DNA from: Legionella feeleii
GTDB taxonomy: Bacteria; Pseudomonadota; Gammaproteobacteria; Legionellales; Legionellaceae
Reading direction: 5' to 3'
NCBI RefSeq assembly: GCF_001467625.1
Contig: NZ_LNYB01000028.1
Coordinates: forward strand, 1-64,000
Length of the DNA stretch: 64,000 nucleotides
Position 1 is the first letter of the stretch; every line of letters starts with the position of its first letter. Below, in pieces: positions 1 through 8,280 of this stretch. The position numbers and the translations under genes were made by a program. The notes beneath the pieces were generated by a model. The model worked only from the letters and a program-made list of their open reading frames with translations. It did no database searches and had not been told where the DNA came from.

Positions 1-231
1 TTTGAAGACGGAGTGCAGGTTGTTGAACAATCGGACTGGAAGGCCGCTTGATGATATTTTGCTCATACACCAGAATTGACAATAACTCCCTTTGTGTTCA
101 GGCACTTCATCTTCAATATCTTCGATATAGACAACGTCCGGGTTATCGGGATCTTTATTAACCCAGTAACCGCGTATGCCAAATTGCTCGCCTGAGTGAA
201 CTTCAGTACCTTTCGCTGCGTTGGTATGCAT
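1..231 (-). CDS. Unknown protein, N-terminal part (gene continues past the window start)
   Basis: An uninterrupted reading frame of 77 codons runs leftward from an ATG at 231 and leaves the window at base 1. An AAGGA ribosome site lies about 8 bases upstream of the ATG. The protein starts MHTNAAKGTEVHSGEQ and has an acidic stretch (VYIEDIEDEVPEHKG) around residues 38-52. No family was recognised. It lies next to a decayed receiver-domain gene and an orphan small gene, so it may belong to an accessory segment. The frame and start are seen directly; function is unknown. Confidence 0.55.
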   Translation of the reverse strand, partial: MHTNAAKGTEVHSGEQFGIRGYWVNKDPDNPDVVYIEDIEDEVPEHKGSYCQFWCMSKISSSGLPVRLFNNLHSVFK

Positions 232-300
232 CCTTTATCCTTAAAAGAAATATTACCGTTTAAAGATAGTATAGTTTTCGCATTAATTCCTGGGTTGATT

Positions 301-582
301 GGTTTCTATTGTCTGATTTCATTAGCCCTCGACTGCCTGTCAAAGCAGCCTTTCCATTGCATCCTGCTCGATTTGGGTTTACCGGATAAACCAGGCGAGA
401 GTTGCTTCCTTTGATTCGTAGTAATCCCTTAAATGGCAATACACCGGTGATTGTTATTTCCGCACATGTGGATGAGGCGTTAGGTCAGCAATGTTTGGCT
501 TTAGGGGCGAACCCCATTTATGTAAAAGCAGTACTTCCTGCGATGTTGCGGCGAATGGTGGAGAGTGCCTTGTTGCATTAAT
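301..582 (+). pseudogene. Frameshifted response-regulator receiver domain remnant
   Basis: Two frames together read as the middle and end of a CheY-like receiver domain. The first frame contains QPFHCILLDLGLPDKPGE, where LLDLGLPD matches the phospho-acceptor aspartate strand, and stops at 412-414. The continuation is in another frame from 411: TPVIVISAHVDEA, then ALGANPIYVKAVLP (the conserved Lys region), ending at a stop at 580-582. A single frameshift near 405-411 would join them. No kinase or output domain and no convincing start was found, so this is a decayed fragment of a hybrid kinase or regulator. Confidence 0.7.
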
Positions 583-750
583 GAAGTTGGGCGATACCGG
601 GCGTGACTGCATCTGTTTTTTTGTTAATGAAGAGTGGTGTTCATTATCGTTTTCTATTCATAAAATAAACAATATTTTCAATGAAATTTTATGATGAATA
701 AGGGTTGCTCTGCGTTAAATAACGCCAAAGCCACGGGTCGGGTCTTCAAT

Positions 751-1266
751 TTAAGGTTGGATCGGACTTTGGTATGTATTATCGTTATCTACAGCAAATA
801 TGTCATTAATCCACTCTCTCTTTATACGCAGATCAGTACATTTACGTAATAAATTAACGACCAACGAACAGGCATTATCATATTTAGTAAATAGCGATGC
901 TGCACCTAACATGTCACTCTCAAGTGAATCAGCACATAGATCATCTATCTCAGCCGTTTTTAATAGTTTACCTTTAGCGCTTTGTTTGGCGATATCCTCG
1001 CCGGTAAATATTTCAATGTATAATTGGTAAGGGTTGAGGTTTGGGACGGGTTGGGGTTTTTGAAAATAACTAAAAATGTTAAAAAAGGAATAATAAGACA
1101 ATGGAGGTGCTGGTACTGGTGGCCTTGCCGCTGTTACCTGAATTATTTTATCGGATCTTTCCAATGCTAGCACGGGTTCCAGAGTGCTATCCGATGTTAA
1201 TAAGCGGACGATAGATTTTCCTGGAGCCACACCACTATCACCATGAACTTCAACTACACTTCTCAT
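751..1266 (-). CDS. Unknown protein, 171 aa
   Basis: The frame starts at an ATG at 1264-1266 preceded by a good GAGGT ribosome site, which supports it as a real gene. The protein has no signal peptide. It has a proline-rich segment around residues 48-56 followed by an aromatic stretch (SYYSFFNIFSYF) and a Cys-containing C-terminal half. No known domain was recognised. It is isolated, lies downstream of the 3' end of tRNA-Ser, and faces a receiver-domain remnant. A secreted effector or island cargo protein is possible, but nothing in the sequence proves it. Confidence 0.5.
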   Translation of the reverse strand: MRSVVEVHGDSGVAPGKSIVRLLTSDSTLEPVLALERSDKIIQVTAARPPVPAPPLSYYSFFNIFSYFQKPQPVPNLNPYQLYIEIFTGEDIAKQSAKGKLLKTAEIDDLCADSLESDMLGAASLFTKYDNACSLVVNLLRKCTDLRIKREWINDIFAVDNDNTYQSPIQP

Positions 1267-1485
1267 GAATTTACCTCATTTTAAGTTATCGCTTTTTTCT
1301 TATAGCTTAAGGCTGATATCCCTAAAACACTTATTCACACACAATAAAATATTGATAAACGACCTATCTGAAGTACTGTGTTGGAAGACGGCTGTTTTGA
1401 ATCCTGAATTGCGCCATTGCGCCACGATGCTTTTATAACATTGATTAGAAAAGAAGGGGAGTAGGACACAACAGAAAATCAAATT

Positions 1486-1573
1486 TGGCGGAGAGGCAGG
1501 GATTCGAACCCTGGGAAGGTCGCCCTTCAACGGTTTTCAAGACCGCCGCTTTCAACCGCTCAGCCACCTCTCC
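1486..1573 (-). tRNA. tRNA-Ser (anticodon UGA)
   Basis: The minus strand reads GGAGAGGTGGCTGAGCGG at the 5' end, with a T-arm GGTTCGAATCC and a 3' arm CCTCTCC, then discriminator G and an encoded CCA. The acceptor stem pairs over 7 bases. The anticodon loop CTTGAAA carries TGA, and a long variable arm typical of class II tRNA-Ser is present. Upstream there is a plausible promoter: TTTGCA at 1609-1614, an 18-base spacer and TACTAT at 1585-1590. Confidence 0.97.
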
Positions 1574-1660
1574 GACAGGGCAGAATAGTATCTTAACAGT
1601 CTGCGCTTTGCAAACGATTTTTAACCCATTTTCAATTTGTATGTCTTTTCCTTTTTACAG

Positions 1661-1689
1661 TTCGCAAAATCCTTATAGATGAGTATAAT
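1661..1689 (+). promoter_or_regulatory. Probable sigma-70 promoter of bamD
   Basis: A perfect TATAAT lies at 1684-1689, with a weak -35 (TTCGCA) 17 bases upstream. The start codon is about 118 bases downstream. The -10 is seen directly; assignment to bamD is inferred from position and strand. Confidence 0.5.
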
Positions 1690-1807
1690 GTGCCACATTT
1701 GCAAGGTTGTTGTGATATGGTTTCTTTGATAATAAGTCAGGCGCTTATTAGGTAAGAGAGCTATGTCGTGATGGATTAGAGCACTCATAGTTGACAGGTG
1801 TTTTTTT

Positions 1808-2581
1808 ATGAAACAGATTCGAGCGTTATTCCTGATAGGGCTTTTGCTTTCTTTGACTGCTTGTGCCAAGTGGTGGAATAAAGATGATGACGATAACAGT
1901 CCTTTCCAGGGCATGACTGCCAAACAGTTGTTTACCGAAGCTCAGCAGGCGATGGCTAAAGAACAATACGAGAGTGCGGCTAAGCGTTTGGAAGCCCTCG
2001 AATCCATGTATCCCTTTAGTGATTATGCTGAAAAAGCACAGATGGATTTGATCTATGCCTATTACAAGAAGCAGGATTATCCTTCTGCGGCAGCTACAGC
2101 AGAGCGTTTTATCCATCTTTACCCACGAGCCAAAAATGTGGATTACGCGTATTATATGAAAGCATTGGCGAACTTCCAGCAAACACGAGGTACCTTTGCT
2201 AACTTCCTGCCACTGGATGAATCCTGGCGCGATCCTGGCACACAAAGCCAGGCTTATGCCGATTTTGCCATTTTGATTCAAAAATTCCCGAATAGCCGTT
2301 ATAAGGCAAATGCTTTGCAGCGCATGATTTATTTGCGCAATATGTTTGCCCAGCGTGAATTAAATACTTCACGTTATTATTACGATCGGAAAATGTACGT
2401 CGCTGCTGCGGAGCGTGCTAGCTATTTAGTGAAAAACTATCCACAAGCACCGAGTGTGCAACAAGCCTTGATTCTTATTTATTATTCCAATAAAGCGTTA
2501 GGTTTGAAAAAAGCGGCTGATGATGCGCTGGCTGTTTATCAGTCCACTTATCACAAACAAATGCCGGAAACTGTTGTATAG
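1808..2581 (+). CDS. bamD: Outer membrane protein assembly factor BamD (ComL)
   Basis: This 257-residue lipoprotein is the essential BamD subunit of the outer-membrane beta-barrel assembly machine, anchored in the inner leaflet of the outer membrane. The N-terminus MKQIRALFLIGLLLSLTAC ends in a lipobox with the lipidated Cys at residue 19. The rest is TPR-like helical repeats, including the conserved YPFSDYAEKAQMDLIYAYYKK region near residues 60-80 and the LDESWRDPG loop. Length is close to E. coli BamD (245 aa). The next gene follows after 12 bases, so both may share a transcript from the TATAAT at 1684. Confidence 0.93.
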   Translation: MKQIRALFLIGLLLSLTACAKWWNKDDDDNSPFQGMTAKQLFTEAQQAMAKEQYESAAKRLEALESMYPFSDYAEKAQMDLIYAYYKKQDYPSAAATAERFIHLYPRAKNVDYAYYMKALANFQQTRGTFANFLPLDESWRDPGTQSQAYADFAILIQKFPNSRYKANALQRMIYLRNMFAQRELNTSRYYYDRKMYVAAAERASYLVKNYPQAPSVQQALILIYYSNKALGLKKAADDALAVYQSTYHKQMPETVV

Positions 2582-2593
2582 GTTTTTAACGTC

Positions 2594-3649
2594 GTGAGCA
2601 AATTAGGGTGTCGCTATTGTTTATTTTTTATACTTTATTTGCTCCTTCCTTCCGCCCATGCCTTAACGATAGAAGATGCTCGCTTATTGCAGAAGGAGTA
2701 TCAGCAATATAAAGCTTGGGTATTGGGCCGTAATTATTTTTTTGGTACTACCGTCAAACAAGACCGCATCAAGGCCCTTGCCTGGCAATTGATCTATGTT
2801 GAGCAATTGCCTGCTTCCTATCCTGAAAAAGAAAAGCTGCTCAGTTTCTACAGCCAGGGATTATCCGTTGGGCAAAAAGAAGCAGCCAGCAAACTCTCCG
2901 CTTTGTTGCGGGCGCAACATAATTTACTGCCTCCTTTTAACGAAGACGAATTGTATCGTGTGTATATTCTCCATGAGGAAAAAATTTCCTGGCGTACCCT
3001 ACAGCCTGTGTTGCCGCCTGCGAAGGTATGGAACAATTTTAATGCCTGGTTAGATTGGCTGGCAAAGACCAATAATCCTGCGTTAGCAGCAACGCTTGAG
3101 CAACGTATGCGCGATTTAATCGCTGCCAAACAATTCCCCATTGTCTATGGGCAGGTTATCGCAAAGGGGCCTGAACCCCTGACTCTGGTTGATTCAGAAC
3201 TGGAAATTCTGCCGGGTGGTTTTTTCATTGGCCATCCCGACAATAAGACGATTTCTTTTGCTTTACCCGGTTATAAGTCGGCGAGTTTTGGCATCAATAC
3301 CCGTTATGAAATACAGGCGATTCCACCCATTATTTTAGAACCGGAAGGGGGGACTAAACCAACCGGCGTCGTAGGGCGGGTTTTACCTTGGGGTGGTGTT
3401 GAACTGTCGAATATGTTATTACAAAGGGTAGTTGGAGAGGGTAAAGCGAGCAAGGATCCCTGGTTCAGGCCAGCGATACCTTTAACGGTAACAAATGGTG
3501 GTGAATTTTATACCACTGGTTTAAGCCCGGGACGCTACGAGCTTTTCATCAATACTGCTGGATTAAGTACTTCAAAGCAATTTAGCGTGCGTGATGGGGA
3601 AATCCGGGGCTTGTCCTTGATTGATTTACGCCAGAAAGTGGCCCATTAA
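2594..3649 (+). CDS. Secreted protein of unknown function, 351 aa
   Basis: The gene begins with GTG 12 bases after bamD. A hydrophobic leader (residues 9-24, CLFFILYLLLPSAHA) looks like a Sec signal peptide with cleavage after AHA, placing the protein in the periplasm or envelope. The first half (residues 25-160) is helical and carries a 'RIKALAWQLIY' segment resembling Sel1-type repeats. The second half is beta-rich and Pro/Gly-rich (residues 190-350) and resembles a carboxypeptidase-regulatory-like fold, though I cannot confirm this. Its end overlaps the convergent rdgC stop by 4 bases. The exact family was not recognised. Confidence 0.75.
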   Translation: MSKLGCRYCLFFILYLLLPSAHALTIEDARLLQKEYQQYKAWVLGRNYFFGTTVKQDRIKALAWQLIYVEQLPASYPEKEKLLSFYSQGLSVGQKEAASKLSALLRAQHNLLPPFNEDELYRVYILHEEKISWRTLQPVLPPAKVWNNFNAWLDWLAKTNNPALAATLEQRMRDLIAAKQFPIVYGQVIAKGPEPLTLVDSELEILPGGFFIGHPDNKTISFALPGYKSASFGINTRYEIQAIPPIILEPEGGTKPTGVVGRVLPWGGVELSNMLLQRVVGEGKASKDPWFRPAIPLTVTNGGEFYTTGLSPGRYELFINTAGLSTSKQFSVRDGEIRGLSLIDLRQKVAH

Positions 3650-4590
3650 GCTGGGCTACCTTCTAGTTCTACTGCGGGACTGGGCGTTGTTTTTGTTTGC
3701 TCGCTTGTTGCATTGAGTCCTGCCAGCAAATCATTAGTCAGATGACGTAATTCTCCACTGAGCAAGGTAAGGGCTGCATCACGCTGTAGGTATTCTTCTT
3801 CCAGTTCTTGGATTTCGTTAAACTCATCGATAAGGTAATCAAGGCTTTTGAGGCGTTTGAAGGTTAAATCCTGAGTCAGAGTAAATTGAATGCGCTCATT
3901 CCATACCAGGGAAATTTCAGCAACACCTAATCCTTGTGCCAAAAGTGTCAAAATTTCCTCTGCAGGTAATTCATAGCCTTTACAATTGACTCGTTTCTTT
4001 TCATTATCGAGGGAAAACAAGAGGCAATCAGAGGCTAATTGAAATGAAGGCGGAAGAAGCTCTGGATTACTAAGCCATTGAGCGAAGCGCAAGGCTAAAT
4101 TTTCATTGAGGGGCAGGGGCTCAAGGTGAAGGCCGGGTAGTGATTTCCGTAATAGGGCAGTCAATTGTGAGGCTTGGTTGTTGCTGGAGGAATTAATAAT
4201 CAACCGATTAGACACGGTATCCAACATGGCAAATAATCTTTTTTGGACGCAGAATGATTTCGGCAATAATTCAAACTCCAAATCTTCGGCAAGTTGCGCT
4301 TTCTCAGCTCTTTTTATAGTCCGGCCTTGCTGTGTTTCGATCGTTTGAATGCGCTCATCTAACATGCGCTTAATGACCCCTCGCGGTAAAATCCGCTCTT
4401 CTTTACCAAGGCAAATCAAGGAACAACCAGCCACTTCTTGCACCAGTTCATCAGCGTAAGCTGGTAGCCAGCCATAAATAAAGCGTGCATGGGGAGGACA
4501 GGGTTTAAGGATTTCCTCGGCCATAGAGGTCATTAAATCGGTCTGTTCTTTGAATTCGTAGTGATAAATAAGTGCGTTGTTAAACCACAT
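3646..4590 (-). CDS. rdgC: Recombination-associated protein RdgC
   Basis: This 314-residue protein matches RdgC, a ring-shaped dimeric DNA-binding protein that limits RecA activity and associates with the nucleoid. Diagnostic stretches are the N-terminal MWFNNALIYHYEF, the LPRGVIKRMLDERIQTIE region (residues 89-106), FELLPKSFCVQKRLFAMLD, and the C-terminal LIWNERIQFTL-like sheet. Length matches the family (about 300 aa). It is monocistronic, convergent with the preceding gene, and its last bases overlap it. The C-terminal tail is Thr/Pro-rich and not conserved. Confidence 0.92.
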   Translation of the reverse strand: MWFNNALIYHYEFKEQTDLMTSMAEEILKPCPPHARFIYGWLPAYADELVQEVAGCSLICLGKEERILPRGVIKRMLDERIQTIETQQGRTIKRAEKAQLAEDLEFELLPKSFCVQKRLFAMLDTVSNRLIINSSSNNQASQLTALLRKSLPGLHLEPLPLNENLALRFAQWLSNPELLPPSFQLASDCLLFSLDNEKKRVNCKGYELPAEEILTLLAQGLGVAEISLVWNERIQFTLTQDLTFKRLKSLDYLIDEFNEIQELEEEYLQRDAALTLLSGELRHLTNDLLAGLNATSEQTKTTPSPAVELEGSPA

Positions 4591-4796
4591 GATACATCCT
4601 CGATTAGCAAAAAAGGGATGCTAACATGTTTCCAAATTGTCTGCGATTACTTAAGGCTTATAAAATGAAATTGCTTTGGATTTATGACCTGGGAGAGGGG
4701 GCGGAACTCGCAATCTGGCAGTATCGAAGTTTTTCCATTCCCCCCGCAGGGTGGGAAACCCTATAATGGCTAATAATCAGTTTGACTTGCTATTCA

Positions 4797-5204
4797 CTAG
4801 GGCGAATTCGGGGAAGTTGGGGCAGGAGAGTATTCCTCTGGGGAATGTTGTATAGTTTCCTTCCGCTTTTGCGCCAACACGGCATTGACTTTCCTTAGTT
4901 CATTGGCGAGGGCAGTCACTTCTTGCTGGATCCTTTCTAATTTCTTTTCACTTGCCTTGATGGCGAGAGTGAATGTTGTAATTTGAGCACTTAGTTCTGG
5001 CGGGTTGTGGATTTCCTGGTGTGAACGCAGGGTAGTAATTTCCCGGCGATAGTCAGCAAGGTTTCTTTCTTCTTGTGCTTCCCGCACTCCCAGTTGCACA
5101 AACTCAGGTTCATAACTGCGATTTAATTCTTCAAGTTCTTCAAGAGTCATTTGGTATAAGGTTTTATAGAGTTGGAGAGGGGGTAGTTGTGAAAAAAAGC
5201 GCAT
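4797..5204 (-). CDS. Small coiled-coil protein, paralogue A
   Basis: A 135-residue, highly charged, helical protein without a signal peptide. Residues 10-40 contain LYKTLYQMTLEELEELNRSY and residues 60-115 form a coiled coil ending in ELRKVNAVLAQKRKE. The tail is Pro/Ser-rich (EEYSPAPTSPNSP). The same landmarks, in the same order, occur in the adjacent gene at 5359-5883, so the two are tandem paralogues. No known family was recognised. Ser/Glu-rich tails are common among Dot/Icm substrates of Legionella, so an effector role is a guess only. Confidence 0.6.
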   Translation of the reverse strand: MRFFSQLPPLQLYKTLYQMTLEELEELNRSYEPEFVQLGVREAQEERNLADYRREITTLRSHQEIHNPPELSAQITTFTLAIKASEKKLERIQQEVTALANELRKVNAVLAQKRKETIQHSPEEYSPAPTSPNSP

Positions 5205-5358
5205 GATGTTTTCTCTGTAGTCTTGATTGAGCGATTATATTTCAAACTGATTTTCATATAAAGGATGTGATTTTGGTATTCACAATAGGTATTGTCTTTT
5301 TACAACATGCCTGGCAGCCACTAGAGTAGGCTCACCGGGCAAGGATAGAAATACAGTA

Positions 5359-5883
5359 TTAGTTACGCAAAGTAGGCGAACTGGAGGAGGAGAGTTCCAA
5401 ATGATCTGTCTCGACTCTTTTGCGTTTTAGAGCGAGGACTGAGTTGACGATGATTAATTCATCCATAGACGCTTTTTTTTCTTCTATTAAGTCACTTAGC
5501 TGCGTTTCGTTGTTTTTAATTCGTTCTTTAATCTTTTTAATTTCAATTGATACCTTTCCTTGCTGGCTATCAGCAACAGAAAAAACACCAAAAAAACCCA
5601 GCTGTAAATAACGTTCAGCACCATTGCCGGGAAGACTGGCAAATGCTTCTTTTCTTTTTTCTGCCTCGGCTATACTTTGGCGTTCAAGTGCATCATAGCG
5701 TTCTTGCAAAGCAACCAGTTGCTCCTGATCGCCCCTGATATCTTGTTCTGTTCTCTCTATTTTGTCTTCCAGTGCTTCAAAGTGGGGGCCATAGCTGTGA
5801 TTTAATGCGACAAGTTCGTGGAGGAGCATATCATTTAAGAATTCAAAGAGTTCGTCAGTTTTTTTGTCGGGGTAAAAAGGCAT
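5359..5883 (-). CDS. Small coiled-coil protein, paralogue B
   Basis: A 174-residue helical protein sharing LNDMLLHELVALNHSYGPHF near the N-terminus and ELIIVNSVLALKRKR near the C-terminus with the neighbouring paralogue at 4797-5204. It differs by a central insert of about 35 residues (around 75-110) containing Gly/Phe-rich LQLGFFGVFSVADSQ. The tail is Ser-rich (ELSSSSSPTLRN). It is cytoplasmic as read. It lies 154 bases upstream of its paralogue on the same strand, consistent with tandem duplication. Function is unknown. Confidence 0.6.
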   Translation of the reverse strand: MPFYPDKKTDELFEFLNDMLLHELVALNHSYGPHFEALEDKIERTEQDIRGDQEQLVALQERYDALERQSIAEAEKRKEAFASLPGNGAERYLQLGFFGVFSVADSQQGKVSIEIKKIKERIKNNETQLSDLIEEKKASMDELIIVNSVLALKRKRVETDHLELSSSSSPTLRN

Positions 5884-5953
5884 TAATTTCTCTTATAAAA
5901 GGTCAATGAGGGCGAAAATAATATAATTTGTTAATAACAACAGCAAGAAATTT

Positions 5954-6904
5954 TTACCAGTAAGCGTTAAATGCGAGCACATAGGATGTAAAATCAACAG
6001 TCTCGCGTCCAGCTACGGTAAACCATGGGCCGGCAATGATGCCTACATTGGAAGAAAAATTATATTCTATAGCGGGTGCCAGGGTGATTTTATCAACAGC
6101 CCCATGGCCTATCGTGCCAGGCTTTCCCATCGCATCATTGCCTATAATGCCTCTAAATCGAGTTTTTTGCCGATTGGCAATATAAGTTTCCATCACTGCA
6201 ACCCAGTTTTGGGTTAAGGTTAATTCTGCTGCTGCATCCAAACTCACCAGATCGCCGGGTCGAATGTTGCCATCTGTGTCAGGAGTCCCGCCATAGCTAC
6301 TTAAACCTTGAATGGATACAGGACTGGCATAAACGTAGGCCAGACTTAAACGCGAACGAAAATAATGAACGTCAGTCAGGTGAAAGAGATGTTGAAAATT
6401 AAGGGAAAAAACGGTTTGGTAACTGCCTAAACCGGTTGCATCAACACCATTACTGGTGGGATCCAGCTTTTTATAATTTCCTGTTGGAATAATTTCTTGC
6501 ACCAAAAGGCGCAGATCTGGGCGCCAGAGTTTATCTTTTTGTTCTATTAACTGTAAGCCCAAGCCAGCAGAGGTATCACCGATGCCAGTCGAATTGGCGC
6601 CTAACAAACGGTTATAGACATAAGGCAGACCAAATTGCACATCCATTCGATCGGTTATGCCATGAGTAAATATCGGGTTTAAAACCTGACTTTGGCCGGT
6701 TGGTACATGAATTAATTTCCAATGACGACTAAAAATGCCATCATTGATAGTATCGAAACCGTAGATTTCAAGGTTAGTATGGCCATTAGGCACCGTATGC
6801 CCAGCGGGAGCTAATAAAGGGCCAGTAAACCAAGGTCCTGCAGCAGAAACTTGGGCATGGGAGAATAGAAGGGCAAGCGTGCATATTATGAAAAATCTGC
6901 GCAT
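5954..6904 (-). CDS. Outer-membrane beta-barrel-like protein of unknown function
   Basis: The start is set at the ATG at 6904 because a GAGGA ribosome site lies just upstream and a signal peptide begins there (MRRFFIICTLALLFSHAQVSAA). A longer frame to 7012 would overlap the divergent rlmI gene. The mature protein of about 294 residues is rich in alternating aromatic/polar strands (FGLPYVYNRLL, YRFRSRLSLAYVYA-like, YNFSSNVGIIAGPWF) and ends in YVLAFNAYW, the terminal aromatic expected of outer-membrane barrels. It may be a MetA-pathway-like or transporter-type porin, but the family was not identified with certainty. Confidence 0.7.
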   Translation of the reverse strand: MRRFFIICTLALLFSHAQVSAAGPWFTGPLLAPAGHTVPNGHTNLEIYGFDTINDGIFSRHWKLIHVPTGQSQVLNPIFTHGITDRMDVQFGLPYVYNRLLGANSTGIGDTSAGLGLQLIEQKDKLWRPDLRLLVQEIIPTGNYKKLDPTSNGVDATGLGSYQTVFSLNFQHLFHLTDVHYFRSRLSLAYVYASPVSIQGLSSYGGTPDTDGNIRPGDLVSLDAAAELTLTQNWVAVMETYIANRQKTRFRGIIGNDAMGKPGTIGHGAVDKITLAPAIEYNFSSNVGIIAGPWFTVAGRETVDFTSYVLAFNAYW

Positions 6905-6976
6905 AAAGTCCTCTACCTTGCGATACCACAACACAGTAGTGTAGATTAGCCGACTTTTAGTGTTTCGGAAATAGCC

Positions 6977-8149
6977 ATGAAACCTGCTGTATATCTTCAT
7001 AAAACTAAACAAAATGCGTTGTTACGCGGCCATCCCTGGGTTTTTCCCAAGGCAATCAGTAAAACAACTGGCAGATTGGTGACGGGTGATTTAGTGGATG
7101 TCTTCAGTGAGGAAAAGGAATTCCTGGCAACGGGTGTTTATAATGAACATTCGCTCTATCGTGTACGTGTTCTTGCGCAAGCCAGAGAAATGAGTGATAG
7201 CAATTCATTGGCGGCGATTGTCTTACAGCGCTTAAAGCAAGCTTTAACCATTCGGCAAAGCCTTAATTTACCTAACGAAATGACAACAGCTTACCGCTTG
7301 TTTAATAGCGAGGCCGATGGTTTGTCCGGGTTAACCATCGATCGTTTTAATCAGGTTTGTGTCGTAGCCAGTTCAGCCTATTGGGTTGAGGCAAATAAGG
7401 AGATGATTAAAAAGGCTCTGGGTGAACTTTTACCCAATGATAACATTGTTTGGCTGGCACAAAAAAAACCCCTGGCCCAAGATGGTTGGAAAGAAAACAC
7501 GGAAGAACCAGCCGCAGAGACTGCGCAAGTGCTTGAAGCCGGTGTTATTTATCAGGTTGATTTTTCTCAGGCACAAAAGACAGGCCTTTTTCTTGATCAG
7601 CGTGAAAATCATCAGCGTATTGCAGCGTTGGCGAAAGGCAAGAAAGTATTGGATCTATATTCCTACACAGGCGGGTTTGTCTTACATGCGGCGAAAGCGG
7701 GAGCTAGTAAAGTAACGGCTGTCGATAGTTCTGCACAAGCGATTCTCCAGGCGAAACAAAATGCAGTATTGAATAATCTTGATACGATCGAATTCATTGA
7801 AGCAGATGCGCGTGATTATTTAACCCATGCAGGTGACTATGATTTGGTCATCCTTGATCCACCAAAACTGGTTCCCTCGCAGCAACATTTACAGCGTGCT
7901 AAAAACTATTATCGCTTTTTGCACCGGGAAGTATTCAAAGCCATGCGCTCTGGCGCTTTGCTGATGACCTGTAACTGTTCATCGGCCTTATCTACCCAGG
8001 AATTTTCTGCCTTGGTGAGTAGTCAAGCTGCGGCAGTAGGAAAACAAGCTCGTATCCTTGGCATTTTTGGGCCATCGAGTTGTCATCCTACTTTGGCAGC
8101 TTTTCCAGAGGGAAATTATTTAACGGCTATTTTGCTGGCCGTAGTCTGA
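6977..8149 (+). CDS. rlmI: RlmI-like 23S rRNA m5C methyltransferase
   Basis: This 390-residue protein has the layout of RlmI, which uses S-adenosylmethionine to methylate a cytosine of 23S rRNA (C1962 in E. coli). An N-terminal PUA domain (1-70) carries LLRGHPWVFPKAI. A central domain holds RLFNSEADGLSGLTID at 107-122. The class I methyltransferase domain has motif I LDLYSYTGGF (225-234), DPPK at 294-297 and the catalytic-Cys motif TCNC at 331-334. E. coli RlmI is 396 aa. The gene is divergent from the barrel protein, and its stop lies 6 bases before a palindromic element. Confidence 0.88.
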   Translation: MKPAVYLHKTKQNALLRGHPWVFPKAISKTTGRLVTGDLVDVFSEEKEFLATGVYNEHSLYRVRVLAQAREMSDSNSLAAIVLQRLKQALTIRQSLNLPNEMTTAYRLFNSEADGLSGLTIDRFNQVCVVASSAYWVEANKEMIKKALGELLPNDNIVWLAQKKPLAQDGWKENTEEPAAETAQVLEAGVIYQVDFSQAQKTGLFLDQRENHQRIAALAKGKKVLDLYSYTGGFVLHAAKAGASKVTAVDSSAQAILQAKQNAVLNNLDTIEFIEADARDYLTHAGDYDLVILDPPKLVPSQQHLQRAKNYYRFLHREVFKAMRSGALLMTCNCSSALSTQEFSALVSSQAAAVGKQARILGIFGPSSCHPTLAAFPEGNYLTAILLAVV

Positions 8150-8155
8150 TACCTT

Positions 8156-8280
8156 CAGGACTTACACAAAACGTCGATCTCTTCGTTGAAAAAAGTTTTT
8201 AATTCGGTCATTTAGTCGTGTCTAAACTCCCTCATTAAAAACTTTTTTCGCCTCGACCTCGACGTTTTTCGTAAGTCCTG
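8156..8280. repeat. 125-bp imperfect palindromic element overlapping the hisIE 3' end
   Basis: The two ends are exact inverted copies: CAGGACTTAC at 8156-8165 and GTAAGTCCTG at 8271-8280. Inside, AAAACGTCGA at 8168-8177 pairs with TCGACGTTTT at 8259-8268, and AAAAAAGTTTTTAAT at 8189-8203 pairs exactly with 8234-8248. The whole could form one long hairpin. It looks like a MITE or similar non-autonomous palindrome. It fills the gap between rlmI and hisIE and supplies the last codons of hisIE. No second copy was found in this window. Confidence 0.85.

Noticed and set aside
491-694. 67-residue ORF after the receiver remnant
   Set aside because: It overlaps the receiver fragment in another frame and shows no domain, start site or context.
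4626-4766. 46-codon ORF upstream of rdgC on the plus strand
   Set aside because: No ribosome site, no recognised motif, and overlaps likely rdgC regulatory DNA.
5954-7012. Longer frame starting at 7012 for the barrel protein
   Set aside because: It overlaps the divergent rlmI gene and lacks a ribosome site; the ATG at 6904 has one plus a signal peptide.
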